From Aeromicrobium terrae (GTDB lineage Bacteria > Actinomycetota > Actinomycetes > Propionibacteriales > Nocardioidaceae): a stretch of 64,000 nucleotides of DNA. Shown here in pieces: positions 22,632 to 33,815 of this stretch. The stretch spans positions 62,001 through 126,000 of the forward strand of contig NZ_VDUX01000004.1 of assembly GCF_008039565.1 (NCBI RefSeq). Reading direction: 5' to 3'. The position numbers and the translations under genes are program-made. Positions within the stretch are counted from its first letter, which is position 1, and every line of letters starts with the position of its first letter. The notes under the pieces were generated by a model. It worked only from the letters and a program-made list of their open reading frames with translations, was not told the origin of the DNA and made no database searches.

Positions 22632-22646
22632 GGGCCAAATCTCGAT
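22632..22646. repeat. Solo copy of the inverted-repeat core
   Basis: CGGGCCAAATCTCGA repeats the core of the flanking repeats at 16767-16784 and 17839-17856. It is alone in the 22541-22719 gap. The rest of this gap holds the WhiB ribosome site and the PBP -10 box. Confidence 0.5.
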
Positions 22647-22707
22647 AGTCCTTTCGGGCTACCGACGCTGCGCTCCCGCGCACCGTGAGAGCAGCAGAAA
22701 CGTCACG

Positions 22708-22713
22708 TAACCT
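22708..22713 (+). promoter_or_regulatory. -10 box of the PBP gene, predicted leaderless
   Basis: TAACCT lies 6 bases before ATG 22720, and no ribosome site is present. Confidence 0.55.
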
Positions 22714-22719
22714 TGGTCC

Positions 22720-24939
22720 ATGTCCTGGGACGATCTCGCTGACTCCGTGCGCAAGACGGTGCAGAACGAGCCCGTCCACGACAGCACGGGGTCGATCCTG
22801 TTCTCGATCACGCGCCTCGCGGCCCTGGCCGGCGTCGTCGTCGCGGCGGTGCTCGTGCCCGGCGTCGCGTTCATGGCGGTCACCGCCAACAACGTCAGCA
22901 ACGACCTTGTCGACCTGCCGCTGGAGCTGCAGGTCCAGCCGAACCCGCAGACCACGCGACTGCTCGCGTCCGACGGCAGCCTGCTCGCGTACTTCTACCA
23001 AGAGAACCGGCAGGACGTGCCGCTCGAGGGCATCGCGCCGATCATGCAGGAGGCGCTCCTGTCCATCGAGGACAACCGCTTCTACGAGCACGGCGCCCTC
23101 GACCTCAAGGGCACGCTGCGCGCCCTGGTCAACAACGCGTCGGACGGCCAGACCCAGGGCGGCTCGTCCATCACGCAGCAGCTCGTGAAGCTGACGCTCG
23201 TGCAGCAGGCCACCACCAAGGAGCAGGTGCGCGCGGCCACCGCCAAGTCCACGGCTCGCAAGATCCGCGAGCTGAAGCTGGCCATCGCCTACGAGCGTGA
23301 GCACACCAAGAAGGAGATCCTGGAGCGCTACTTCAACATCGCCTACTTCGGCGACGGCGCCTACGGCATCCGGTCGGCCGCGTACCACTACTTCTCGGTC
23401 AGCCCCGACAAGCTCAACACCCTGCAGGCGGCCACGCTCGCGGGTCTGGTGAAGAACCCCGTGGAGTTCGACCCGCGCATCTACCCGGAGCGGGCCCTCC
23501 AGCGTCGCAACACCGTGCTGCAGGTGATGGAGCGGCTCGGCAAGCTGCCCAGCGACCAGGCCGAGGACCTGATGGCCAAGCCCCTCGGGCTGAAGATCAA
23601 GAGCTTCCCGAACGGTTGCGTCGCGTCGAAGGCGGAGTTCTCCTGCGACTACATCCGGCGCTACCTCCTCCGAGAGCCGGCGCTCGGCGCGACGCTCAAG
23701 GAACGTCAGGCCCGGCTGGAGCGCGGCGGCCTGACCATCAAGACCAACATCGACGTCCGGATGCAGAAGGCCATCAACAAGGCCGTGACGTCCACCGTCG
23801 GCGCGAAGGACAAGGCGATTGGCTCGATGGCCCTCGTCGAGCCTGGCACCGGCAAGGTCCGGGGCATCGCGCAGTCCAAGCCGATGGGCCGCAACAAGAA
23901 GAAGGGCCAGTCGTTCATCGACTACTCGGTGCCGACCAGGTACGGCGACTCCGTGGGATTCCAGGCCGGGTCGACGTTCAAGATGTTCACGGTCGCTGCA
24001 GCGTTGAAGAAGGGCATCCCGGTCTCCAAGACCTACAAGTCACCGCAGAACCTGCTCATGAGAGCCGGCACGTACTTCGACTGCGAAGGTGGGGGCGTCG
24101 GCGATTGGCCCGTCAAGAACTCGACGGGCGCCGGCACGTTCAACATGTACCGAGGAACCCGTCAATCGGTGAACACCTACTTCGCCCAGCTCGAACGTGA
24201 TGCCGGGCTGTGCAACACCGTCAAGGCTGCTCAGTCGATGGGCATCCCGGTCGACACCGACTCCAAGGATCACTTCACAGACGTCGTCGGTCCGTTCACC
24301 CTGGGCGTCACGTACGTGAGCCCACTGGACATGGCCGCGGCGTACGCCACACCGGCATCCGGCGGGATCTACTGCGAGCCGATGCCGGTCGACCAGATCG
24401 TCGACCAGAACCGCAAGGTCATCAAGAAGTACACCAAGCAGTGCGATCGGGCGATGGACAAGGACGTCGCTGCGCAGATCAACGACATCCTCACGGGACT
24501 GCAGAAGCCCGGTGGATTCGGTTACAGCAACGGCACAGCGCTGCGCATCCCGTCGGCCGCCAAGACCGGTACCACCAACGACAACAAGTCCGTCTGGTAC
24601 ATGGGTTACACGCCCGAGCTGGTTGCCGCGTCGATGATCGCCGGCGTCGACTCCAAGGGCAAGCCGCGGTCCCTGGCCGGAGTGACGCTACGAGGAGTTC
24701 CCGTGAGCTTCGCTCGTGCCGGGGGTAGCTCGCTGGCCGGCCCGATGTGGAAGATCGCCATGGGCGTCATCCAGGACTACCTCAGTCCGGTGGCGTTCGA
24801 CCCGCCGCCGGAGCGCGAGCCGCGGCCCGAGCCCAAGAAGAAGAAGCCGGACACCAACGAGGAACGACCCCCGGGAGACGGCAACAACGGCAACGGACAC
24901 GGCGGCGGCATCATCATCAACCCGCCGGACCCGCACTGA
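22720..24939 (+). CDS. Class A penicillin-binding protein (PonA2-like)
   Basis: The 739-residue bifunctional peptidoglycan synthase has an N-terminal membrane anchor (about 36-60), a glycosyltransferase domain with catalytic E117 in SIEDNRFYEHGALD and QGGSSITQQLVK, and a transpeptidase domain with nucleophile S418 and K421 in GSTFKMFT, the SVN triad and KTGTT. The tail is rich in Pro, Lys, Gly and Asn (EREPRPEPKKKKPD then NGNGHGGG). PASTA domains, present in mycobacterial PonA2, are absent. The upstream whiB and downstream metallophosphoesterase positions match Rv3681c-Rv3683. Confidence 0.93.
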   Translation: MSWDDLADSVRKTVQNEPVHDSTGSILFSITRLAALAGVVVAAVLVPGVAFMAVTANNVSNDLVDLPLELQVQPNPQTTRLLASDGSLLAYFYQENRQDVPLEGIAPIMQEALLSIEDNRFYEHGALDLKGTLRALVNNASDGQTQGGSSITQQLVKLTLVQQATTKEQVRAATAKSTARKIRELKLAIAYEREHTKKEILERYFNIAYFGDGAYGIRSAAYHYFSVSPDKLNTLQAATLAGLVKNPVEFDPRIYPERALQRRNTVLQVMERLGKLPSDQAEDLMAKPLGLKIKSFPNGCVASKAEFSCDYIRRYLLREPALGATLKERQARLERGGLTIKTNIDVRMQKAINKAVTSTVGAKDKAIGSMALVEPGTGKVRGIAQSKPMGRNKKKGQSFIDYSVPTRYGDSVGFQAGSTFKMFTVAAALKKGIPVSKTYKSPQNLLMRAGTYFDCEGGGVGDWPVKNSTGAGTFNMYRGTRQSVNTYFAQLERDAGLCNTVKAAQSMGIPVDTDSKDHFTDVVGPFTLGVTYVSPLDMAAAYATPASGGIYCEPMPVDQIVDQNRKVIKKYTKQCDRAMDKDVAAQINDILTGLQKPGGFGYSNGTALRIPSAAKTGTTNDNKSVWYMGYTPELVAASMIAGVDSKGKPRSLAGVTLRGVPVSFARAGGSSLAGPMWKIAMGVIQDYLSPVAFDPPPEREPRPEPKKKKPDTNEERPPGDGNNGNGHGGGIIINPPDPH

Positions 24940-24945
24940 CGGTCG

Positions 24946-25407
24946 TCAGGCTCCGAGCTGGCGCTTGACCTCGGCGGCCACGGTGCCACCGTCGGCGCGA
25001 CCCTTGACCTGAGGCTGCACGACGCCCATCACAGCACCCATCGCCTTCATGCCCGCGCCCGCAGAGCCGGTGGACTCGATCGCGGCGGTGACGATCTCGC
25101 GGATCTCGTCCTCGCCGAGCTGCGCGGGCAGGTACTCGGCGATGATCGCCGACTCCTCCCGCTCCTTGGCGGCGAGCTCGGGACGGTTGCCGGCGTCGAA
25201 CGCCTCAGACGCCTCGCGCCGCTTCTTGGCCTCGGAGGTGAGCACGCCGATGACGTCGTCGTCGGTGAGCTCCTTGGCCTCCTTGCCGGCGACCTCGGCG
25301 TTCGTGATGGCCGTGAGCACCATGCGGAGGGTGCCCGAGCGCAGCGAGTCACGGGCCTTCATCGAGGCGGTGAGATCGGCGCGGAGGCGGTCCTTGAGCT
25401 CAGACAT
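24946..25407 (-). CDS. GatB/YqeY domain protein
   Basis: The 153-residue protein shows the YqeY pattern: MSELKDRLRADLTASMKARDSLRSGTLR start region, EAKKRREASEAFDAGNRPELAAKE, EYLPAQLGEDEI and the C-terminal GAVMGVVQPQVKGRADGGTV. This fold is shared with the tRNA-binding tail of GatB, but the function of the free protein is unknown. It lies convergent to the PBP gene (6-bp gap) and divergent from the metallophosphoesterase, with a TAGGCT box 6 bases before its ATG. Confidence 0.9.
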   Translation of the reverse strand: MSELKDRLRADLTASMKARDSLRSGTLRMVLTAITNAEVAGKEAKELTDDDVIGVLTSEAKKRREASEAFDAGNRPELAAKEREESAIIAEYLPAQLGEDEIREIVTAAIESTGSAGAGMKAMGAVMGVVQPQVKGRADGGTVAAEVKRQLGA

Positions 25408-25413
25408 GCCCTC

Positions 25414-25432
25414 AGCCTAGGGCCCGTAGGGT
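25414..25432. promoter_or_regulatory. Divergent leaderless promoter pair (yqeY / metallophosphoesterase)
   Basis: Minus-strand TAGGCT at 25414-25419 is 6 bases before ATG 25407, and plus-strand TAGGGT at 25427-25432 is 6 bases before ATG 25439. The start codons are 31 bp apart. Confidence 0.65.
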
Positions 25433-25438
25433 GGTCGT

Positions 25439-26356
25439 ATGCGACCGCTCGCCTGGACCTTCGGAGCCGCGCTGGCCGGTCTGGCGTACTCGGCGATCTA
25501 CGAGGTGCGGGCGTTCACGCTGCGGGAGGCGACCGTGCCGGTGCTGGCGCCGGGGTCCGCACCGCTGCGGGTTCTGCACCTGTCCGACGTGCACATGACG
25601 CCGACGCAGCACCGCAAGCAGGGCTGGCTGCGCGGGCTCGCAGAGCTCGAGCCCGACCTCGTGGTCAACACCGGTGACAACCTCGCGCACGTCGACGCGC
25701 TGCCACCGGTCCTGGACGCCTATGGCGACCTGCTCGACCTGCCGGGCGTCTTCGTGTTCGGCTCCAACGACTACTTCGCCCCGAAGCTGAAGAACCCCGG
25801 CCGCTACCTGACCGGTGGCACGGGGGTCGAGGCGTCCGGCTCCTGGAACCGCTACATGGACCTGCCGTTCCGGGAGATGCGCCGGGCGTTCGAGGCGCGC
25901 GGATGGGTCGACCTCTCCAACCGCCACGCCGACGTCGAGGTGGCCGGACGTCGTCTCGCGTTCGTCGGCGTCGACGACCCGCACCTCGGCTACGACGAGC
26001 TCGACGAGGAGCCGGCCGACACGACCGCCGACCTCGCCATCGGCGTCGCGCACGCCCCGTACCTGCGCGTGCTCGACCGCTGGAACGCGCTCGGCTACCC
26101 GCTGATCCTCGCCGGTCACACCCACGGCGGACAGCTCTGCATCCCGTTCAAGGGCGCCATCGTCACCAACTGCGACCTCGACCCGGCACGCGCCAAGGGC
26201 CTGCACCAGCACCAGGTCGGCGGGCACGACCCGTCGTGGCTGCACGTCTCCGCGGGCCTCGGCACGTCGCCCTACGCGCCGGTCCGCTTCGCCTGCCGCC
26301 CCGAGGCAACTCTGCTCACGCTCACTGGGATAGACTCCCTCGGGTTGCCCGCGTAG
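25439..26356 (+). CDS. Metallophosphoesterase
   Basis: The 305-residue protein has a short N-terminal hydrophobic segment and the calcineurin-like metal motifs LSDVHMTP, VVNTGDN, GSNDYFAPK (a variant of the usual GNHD) and AGHTHGGQL. It resembles the YkuE/Rv3683 group, which may act on UDP-sugars or phospholipid-linked phosphates at the membrane; the substrate is not evident. The 3' end carries the probable -10 box (TAGACT, 26331-26336) of the tRNA-Pro gene. Confidence 0.88.
   Translation: MRPLAWTFGAALAGLAYSAIYEVRAFTLREATVPVLAPGSAPLRVLHLSDVHMTPTQHRKQGWLRGLAELEPDLVVNTGDNLAHVDALPPVLDAYGDLLDLPGVFVFGSNDYFAPKLKNPGRYLTGGTGVEASGSWNRYMDLPFREMRRAFEARGWVDLSNRHADVEVAGRRLAFVGVDDPHLGYDELDEEPADTTADLAIGVAHAPYLRVLDRWNALGYPLILAGHTHGGQLCIPFKGAIVTNCDLDPARAKGLHQHQVGGHDPSWLHVSAGLGTSPYAPVRFACRPEATLLTLTGIDSLGLPA
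26331..26336 (+). promoter_or_regulatory. Probable -10 box for tRNA-Pro inside the upstream gene
   Basis: TAGACT lies about 31 bases before the mature tRNA 5' end, within the last codons of the metallophosphoesterase gene. The tRNA may also be cut out of a read-through transcript. Confidence 0.4.
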
Positions 26357-26367
26357 GGCACCAGCCA

Positions 26368-26444
26368 CGGGGTGTGGCGCAGCTTGGTAGCGCGCGTCGT
26401 TCGGGACGACGAGGCCGCAGGTTCAAATCCTGTCACCCCGACCA
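26368..26444 (+). tRNA. tRNA-Pro (anticodon CGG)
   Basis: CGGGGTG pairs with CACCCCG in the acceptor stem, with encoded ACCA 3' end. The anticodon loop TTCGGGA gives CGG, which reads CCG. The T loop GTTCAAATCC is standard. It starts 12 bp after the metallophosphoesterase stop codon. Confidence 0.96.
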
Positions 26445-26522
26445 GTTTCTCCTGACGCTCTCGTAGCCGGATCGCAATCTGCAGCGGCGGGCGGGCGACC
26501 TCCCCTGTGAAAGACTGACCGC

Positions 26523-27200
26523 ATGGTCGAGGAGCCGCGTCCCACCAAGAAAGTCGTGAAGAAGGTCGTCAAGAAGACCGTCGTGCGGCCGGCCTCCACG
26601 ATCTCCACCGGCACCCGCCCGGCACCGCCGAAGGCCACGGCCGCGGCACCGCCGAAGAAGACCGTCAAGCGCCCCTCGATCGACCTGTCGTCGGTGCGGA
26701 CCCGCGGCGCGGGCGCCGCCCACGGGGTCACCGACCGGCTGCTCGACGCACGCGACGTCGTCCGCGACGGCCTGGCCAACGGCTGGGACGCGCTGCGCCG
26801 ACTGCGCCTCCCCCACCTGGTCGGGTGGCAGGCGGCGCTGATCAGCGGACTGTTCGTCGGCCTGGTCGCGGTGCTCCTCGGGTGGGCGTCGGCCGAGCTG
26901 TTCACGGCGACGCGCGGCACGTCGTCAGGCGGCGGCTGGGGCGGGCTGGCCCTCGTGGTCGTCGCGTTCGTCGCGTTCTTCCTCGGCGAGCTCCTGCTCG
27001 ACGGGTTCGGCGTGGAGCAGCCGCGACTGACCAGCTTCCTCGGTGTCGTCCTGGTGTTCGTGGTCATCCTGATCGCGTTCCTAGAGCCGGCGCAGAGCCA
27101 GGCGGCGTGGATCCTGCTCCCCGTGCTCGGGGCGCTGATGTTCGCCGCGGCCGAGCGGCTGGTGACGTTCGCCGTCAACCAGCCCACCGAGCAACGATGA
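26523..27200 (+). CDS. Membrane protein with lysine/valine-repeat N-terminal tail
   Basis: I do not recognise the 225-residue protein. Residues 8-22 contain three KKVV-type repeats (encoded by a near-perfect 12-base tandem), followed by a Pro/Ala/Lys-rich disordered stretch to about 58 and an amphipathic region to 98. Four hydrophobic segments follow (about 100-120, 138-158, 168-185, 192-212). The basic tail could bind nucleic acid or acidic lipids; this is inference. It overlaps the acetoacetyl-CoA synthetase gene by 4 bases (ATGA), so the two are co-translated. The hexamer 6 bases before the ATG is AAGACT, a weak -10. Confidence 0.7.
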   Translation: MVEEPRPTKKVVKKVVKKTVVRPASTISTGTRPAPPKATAAAPPKKTVKRPSIDLSSVRTRGAGAAHGVTDRLLDARDVVRDGLANGWDALRRLRLPHLVGWQAALISGLFVGLVAVLLGWASAELFTATRGTSSGGGWGGLALVVVAFVAFFLGELLLDGFGVEQPRLTSFLGVVLVFVVILIAFLEPAQSQAAWILLPVLGALMFAAAERLVTFAVNQPTEQR

Positions 27201-29137
27201 CGGAAATTCTCTGGACACCGCCGGACGGCGGGACGCGGCTCGACGCCTTCGCCCAGGAGGCCCGGCCGCAGGCCTCGTCGTACCCGGAGCTCTGGCAGTG
27301 GTCCGTCGACGACCTCGAGGGGTTCTGGCAGGCGGTCTGGCGCCACTTCGACGTTCCCGCCGTCGGCGAGCCCGTCCCGGCGCTCGCCGACGACGCGATG
27401 CCGGGGGCGCGCTGGTTCCCGAACGTCCGGCTCAACTACGCCGAGGCGATGCTCCGCCTGCCGGGCCGGGCCGACGACGACGTCGTGGTCGTCGGACGGT
27501 CGCAGTCGCGCGACGAGGTCCGGCTGACGGCGGCCGAGCTCCGCGACCAGGTGGCACGCGCCCGGGCCGGTCTCGTGCGTGCGGGCGTCGGCCGCGGCGA
27601 CCGCGTGGCCGCCTACGCGCCGAACATCCCCGAGACGCTCGTGCTGATGCTGGCCGCCGTGAGCCTCGGCGCCGTGTTCAGCTCGTGCGCACCGGAGTTC
27701 GGCGTGCAGAGCGTCATCGACCGGTGGCAGCAGATCGAGCCCACCCTGCTGCTCGCGGTCGACGGCTACCGGTACGGCGCCAAGGACGTCGACCGGCGCG
27801 ACGAGGTGGCCGCCATCCACGCGCAGCTGCCGAGCCTGCGCACCGTCGTCCACCTGCCGTACCTCGACGCGGACTCCCCGACCCCGGACGGCGCGATCAC
27901 GTGGGCGAACCTCACCGCCGAGTCGGCGCCGCTCACGTTCGACCGGCTCCCGTTCGACGCGCCGCTCTACGTGCTGTTCTCCTCCGGCACCACCGGCCTG
28001 CCGAAGCCGATCGTGCACGGCCACGGCGGCATCACGGTCGAGCACCTGAAGACCCTGGCGCTGCAGAGCAACCTCGGACCTGACGACACGTTCTTCTGGT
28101 TCTCCACCACCGGCTGGATGATGTGGAACTACTTGGTCTCCGGCCTCGGCGTCGGGTCCACGATCGTCATGTTCGACGGCAACCCGGGCCACCCCGACCT
28201 GTCGATGCTCTGGCACCTCGCCGACGAGCTCGACGTCACCTACTTCGGCACGTCGGCCCCGTTCCTGCTGCAGTGCCGCAAGGAGGGCCTGCGCCCGCGC
28301 GACGTCGCGGACCTCTCGTCCCTGCGCGCCGTCGGGTCCACCGGCGCTCCGCTGCCCGCCGAAGGGTTCCGCTGGGTCTACGACGCCGTGGGCGACGACC
28401 TGCAGCTCGGCTCGGTCTCCGGCGGCACCGACGTCTGCTCGGCGTTCGTCGGCGCGGCCCCCACCGTCCCGGTCTACGCCGGCGAGATCTCGTGCCGCGC
28501 CCTCGGCTGCGCCGTAGACGCGTTCGACGACACCGGCCGCTCCGTCGTCGGCGAGACCGGGGAGCTGGTCATCACCCGCCCGATGCCGTCCATGCCGGTC
28601 AGCTTCTGGGGCGACGCCGACGGCAGCCGGTACCGCGAGTCCTACTTCGAGGAGTACCCCGGCGTCTGGCGGCACGGCGACTGGATCACCATCACCGACC
28701 GCGGCACCTGCATCGTCACCGGCCGCAGCGACGCCACCCTGAACCGCGGCGGCGTCCGCCTGGGCACGTCGGAGTTCTACGCCGTCGTCGAGTCGCTGCC
28801 CGAGGTCGCCGACAGCCTCGTCGTGCACCTCGAGGACGACGAGGGCGGCGCCGGCAACCTGCTGCTGTTCGTCGTGCTCGCCGAGGGCGCGACGCTCGAC
28901 GACGAGCTCACGTCATCCATCGCCCGTGAGCTGCGCACCCGCCTGTCGCCCCGCCACGTGCCCGACGCCGTGCACGCCGTGCCGGTCCTCCCCCGCACGC
29001 TGTCCGGCAAGAAGCTCGAGGTACCGGTCAAGAAGATCCTGCGCGGCGCCTCCATCGAGCAGGCCGCCGCCAAGGGCGCCCTGACCGATCCCACGTCGCT
29101 CGACGTCTTCGTCGAGCTCCGCTCCCGCTGGCAGTGA
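27197..29137 (+). CDS. aacS: Acetoacetyl-CoA synthetase
   Basis: The 646-residue AMP-forming ligase contains FSSGTTGLPKPIVHGHGG, WFSTTGWMMWNYLVSGL, VSGGTDVCSAFVG and the C-terminal LSGKKLEVPVKKIL. The last block, with LEVPVKK instead of the IMRR of acetyl-CoA synthetase, and the GGTDVCSAF block identify acetoacetate--CoA ligase. It activates acetoacetate, linking ketone-body or leucine/fatty-acid degradation to acetyl-CoA or polyester metabolism. It is co-translated with the upstream membrane protein and ends before a palindromic terminator. Confidence 0.92.
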   Translation: MTEILWTPPDGGTRLDAFAQEARPQASSYPELWQWSVDDLEGFWQAVWRHFDVPAVGEPVPALADDAMPGARWFPNVRLNYAEAMLRLPGRADDDVVVVGRSQSRDEVRLTAAELRDQVARARAGLVRAGVGRGDRVAAYAPNIPETLVLMLAAVSLGAVFSSCAPEFGVQSVIDRWQQIEPTLLLAVDGYRYGAKDVDRRDEVAAIHAQLPSLRTVVHLPYLDADSPTPDGAITWANLTAESAPLTFDRLPFDAPLYVLFSSGTTGLPKPIVHGHGGITVEHLKTLALQSNLGPDDTFFWFSTTGWMMWNYLVSGLGVGSTIVMFDGNPGHPDLSMLWHLADELDVTYFGTSAPFLLQCRKEGLRPRDVADLSSLRAVGSTGAPLPAEGFRWVYDAVGDDLQLGSVSGGTDVCSAFVGAAPTVPVYAGEISCRALGCAVDAFDDTGRSVVGETGELVITRPMPSMPVSFWGDADGSRYRESYFEEYPGVWRHGDWITITDRGTCIVTGRSDATLNRGGVRLGTSEFYAVVESLPEVADSLVVHLEDDEGGAGNLLLFVVLAEGATLDDELTSSIARELRTRLSPRHVPDAVHAVPVLPRTLSGKKLEVPVKKILRGASIEQAAAKGALTDPTSLDVFVELRSRWQ

Positions 29138-29140
29138 CGT

Positions 29141-29173
29141 TTTCGCCCAGTTTCGGCGAGAAACAGGGCGAAA
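29141..29173. terminator. Bidirectional terminator-like palindrome
   Basis: TTTCGCCCAGTTTC and GAAACAGGGCGAAA pair over 13 of 14 positions around the loop GGCGA, between the convergent aacS and asd genes. T and A runs at the outer edges support use in both directions. Confidence 0.7.
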
Positions 29174-29182
29174 GTGTCACGC

Positions 29183-31494
<2,312 letters not shown>

Positions 31495-31522
31495 GGGAAA
31501 TCCTCGGGGGTGGGAATCAACA

Positions 31523-31549
31523 CTGGTCAGCCCGGGCGGCGCTGACCAG
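31523..31549 (-). promoter_or_regulatory. 5'-terminal hairpin in the lysC leader
   Basis: CTGGTCAGC and GCTGACCAG form a perfect 9-bp stem. With TAGACT at 31558-31563 as -10 box, transcription would begin at about 31551, so the hairpin would sit at the very 5' end of a leader of about 57 bases. It may protect the mRNA or be an operator. Confidence 0.5.
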
Positions 31550-31663
31550 GCCACACCAGTCTACCGGGCCGGAACCGCCGGGAGACCACGAGATTCTGCC
31601 GAATCCGTTTCGAGCAGAAATCAAGAAGGCATTCCGTCAGTGGATGCTGCCAGAATTCCTGCC

Positions 31664-33811
31664 ATGCATCGTCAGATCGCCGGAAAGCTCACCGGCCGCG
31701 CCACCAAGTGGATCGTGCTCGCCTTCTGGGTGGTGCTCCTCATGGGCACGGCCCCGCTGGGCGCCAAGCTCATCGACGTCCAGAACAACGAGGCCTCGTC
31801 CTGGCTGCCGCAGTCGGCCGAGTCCACGAAGGTCGTCGAGGAGCTCACGGGCACCGTCAGCCCCAACGACATCCCCACGCTCGTCGTGTACCACCGGTCC
31901 TCCGGACTCACCGCCGACGACCTCGCCGCCATGGACGAGCAGGCCGCCGAGATCCGCGAGATCGACGGCGTCACCAAGGCCGGCGTGCTCACGCCCAACG
32001 CGGCGCGCGCCCTCGCCTCCTCGGGCCAGCCCGCGCCCACGCTCGTGTCCGACGACGGACAGGTGGGCTACCTCTACCTGACGTTCAACTTCGGCACGAA
32101 CGGGTGGAACGACATCCCCGACGCGGCCGACGAGATCCGCGACATCGCGAAGATCCCGGGCGTCACCGTCCACCTGGCCGGCTACGGCGGCCAAGCGGCC
32201 GACGCGGCGGAGGCGTTCGAGGGCATCGACACGAACCTGATCTTCATCACGCTCGGCGTCGTGATCGTGATCCTGCTGTTCACCTACCGCAGCCCGATCC
32301 TCTGGCTGCTGCCGATCCTCAGCGCGGTGTTCGCGTACAACGTGTCCGCGGGCGTGGTCTACCTGCTCGCCAAGTACGCCGACCTGACGGTCAACGGGCA
32401 GAGCCAGGCCATCCTCGGCATCCTCGTCATCGGCGCGGGCACCGACTACGCGCTGCTGCTCGTCGCGCGATACCGGGAGGAGCTCCGTCGGCACGACGAC
32501 CGGCACGAGGCGATGGCGTTCGCACTGCACCGCGCGGCGCCCGCCATCCTGGCCAGCGCGGCCACCGTCGTCGTCGGCATGCTCTGCCTCTCGTTCGCCG
32601 AGCTGAACTCCACGGCCGGTCTCGGACCGGTGCTGGCGATCGGCGTCGCCATCACGTTCCTGGTCATGGTCACGCTGCTGCCGGCGCTGCTCGTCATCGT
32701 CGGCCGCTGGATCTTCTGGCCCAAGCGCCCCGGCTTCGGCTCGCACGAGCCCAACACCACGGGCCTGTGGGCCAAGGTCGGCGAGCGGATCAGCGTCCGT
32801 CCCCGGGCGGTCTGGTCGGTCACGGCCCTCCTGCTCGCGGCCGCCTGCCTCGGCCTGTTCTCGCTCAACACGTCCGGCCTGTCCACCGAGGACAGCTACA
32901 CGAAGAAGTTCGACTCGATCAAGGGCCAGCTCTTGCTCACCGACCACGGGCTGTCCGACAGCTCCAACACGGTGCAGATCACGGCCAAGACCGACCGCAT
33001 CCCGGCGGTCGAGGACGCGATCGCCTCGGTCGACGGCCTCGGTGCGCCCACCGCGGTCAAGGAGATCGGCCACGGCCGGAGCTACTTCGAGGCCACCATC
33101 GGCGAGGACATCTCGTCCACGGCGGCGTTCGACATCGTCGAGAACACCCGCGCCGCGGCGCACGACGTGAAGGGCGCCGACGCGAGGGTGGGCGGCGGCT
33201 CAGCCTTCTACCTCGACACCAAGGACGCGTCGATCCGCGACAGCAAGGTGATCATCCCGATCGTCCTGGCCGTCGTGCTCATCATCCTGATGGTGCTGCT
33301 GCGGGCCCTGGTCGCGCCGCTGGTGCTGATCGCCACGGTGGTGCTGTCGTTCGGTGCCGCGCTCGGTCTGTCGGCGCTGCTGTTCAAGCACGTCTTCGAC
33401 TTCGCCGGGTCCGACCCCGGGTTCCCGCTGTTCGTGTTCGTGTTCCTCGTCGCGCTGGGCATCGACTACAACATCTTCCTGATGACCCGGGTCCGCGAGG
33501 AGACCATCAACCACGACACCCGCAAGGGCTCGCTGATCGCGCTGTCGTCCACCGGCGGCGTCATCACGTCGGCCGGCCTGGTCCTGGCGGCCACGTTCCT
33601 GGTGCTCGGCACCATCCCGCTGGTCTTCCTGGCCGAGCTGGGTGTCGCCGTGGCGCTGGGCGTGCTGCTCGACACGATGATCGTCCGGTCGGTGCTGGTC
33701 ACCGCGCTCAACCTCGATCTGGGCAACAAGATCTGGTGGCCGAGCCGGCTCGACCAAGGCGCCGCGGGCACCCCGCCGCCGACCGACGAGCTGCAGGAGT
33801 CGCGGGTCTAG
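31664..33811 (+). CDS. MMPL/RND-family transporter
   Basis: The 715-residue protein has the two-fold repeat of MMPL transporters: one N-terminal membrane helix, an outer loop of about 140 residues, five helices with IVIGAGTDYALLLVARYREEL, then a second loop (about 400-520) and five helices with VALGIDYNIFLMTRVREE. The GTDYALLL and GIDYNIFLM segments carry the proton-relay aspartates. It resembles the YdfJ/MmpL group, which exports lipids or drugs. ATG 31664 fits the family; an in-frame GTG at 31640 with AGAAGG upstream is a serious alternative. Confidence 0.88.
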   Translation: MHRQIAGKLTGRATKWIVLAFWVVLLMGTAPLGAKLIDVQNNEASSWLPQSAESTKVVEELTGTVSPNDIPTLVVYHRSSGLTADDLAAMDEQAAEIREIDGVTKAGVLTPNAARALASSGQPAPTLVSDDGQVGYLYLTFNFGTNGWNDIPDAADEIRDIAKIPGVTVHLAGYGGQAADAAEAFEGIDTNLIFITLGVVIVILLFTYRSPILWLLPILSAVFAYNVSAGVVYLLAKYADLTVNGQSQAILGILVIGAGTDYALLLVARYREELRRHDDRHEAMAFALHRAAPAILASAATVVVGMLCLSFAELNSTAGLGPVLAIGVAITFLVMVTLLPALLVIVGRWIFWPKRPGFGSHEPNTTGLWAKVGERISVRPRAVWSVTALLLAAACLGLFSLNTSGLSTEDSYTKKFDSIKGQLLLTDHGLSDSSNTVQITAKTDRIPAVEDAIASVDGLGAPTAVKEIGHGRSYFEATIGEDISSTAAFDIVENTRAAAHDVKGADARVGGGSAFYLDTKDASIRDSKVIIPIVLAVVLIILMVLLRALVAPLVLIATVVLSFGAALGLSALLFKHVFDFAGSDPGFPLFVFVFLVALGIDYNIFLMTRVREETINHDTRKGSLIALSSTGGVITSAGLVLAATFLVLGTIPLVFLAELGVAVALGVLLDTMIVRSVLVTALNLDLGNKIWWPSRLDQGAAGTPPPTDELQESRV

Positions 33812-33815
33812 CCCG

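Noticed and set aside
26423..28828. Open frame of about 800 codons antisense to the membrane protein and acetoacetyl-CoA synthetase genes
   Set aside because: Shadow of the sense codons, with repeated Val-Asp-Arg composition and no domain.
31523..31549. Lysine riboswitch upstream of lysC
   Set aside because: The leader is only about 57 bases with one hairpin, far too short for the lysine aptamer.
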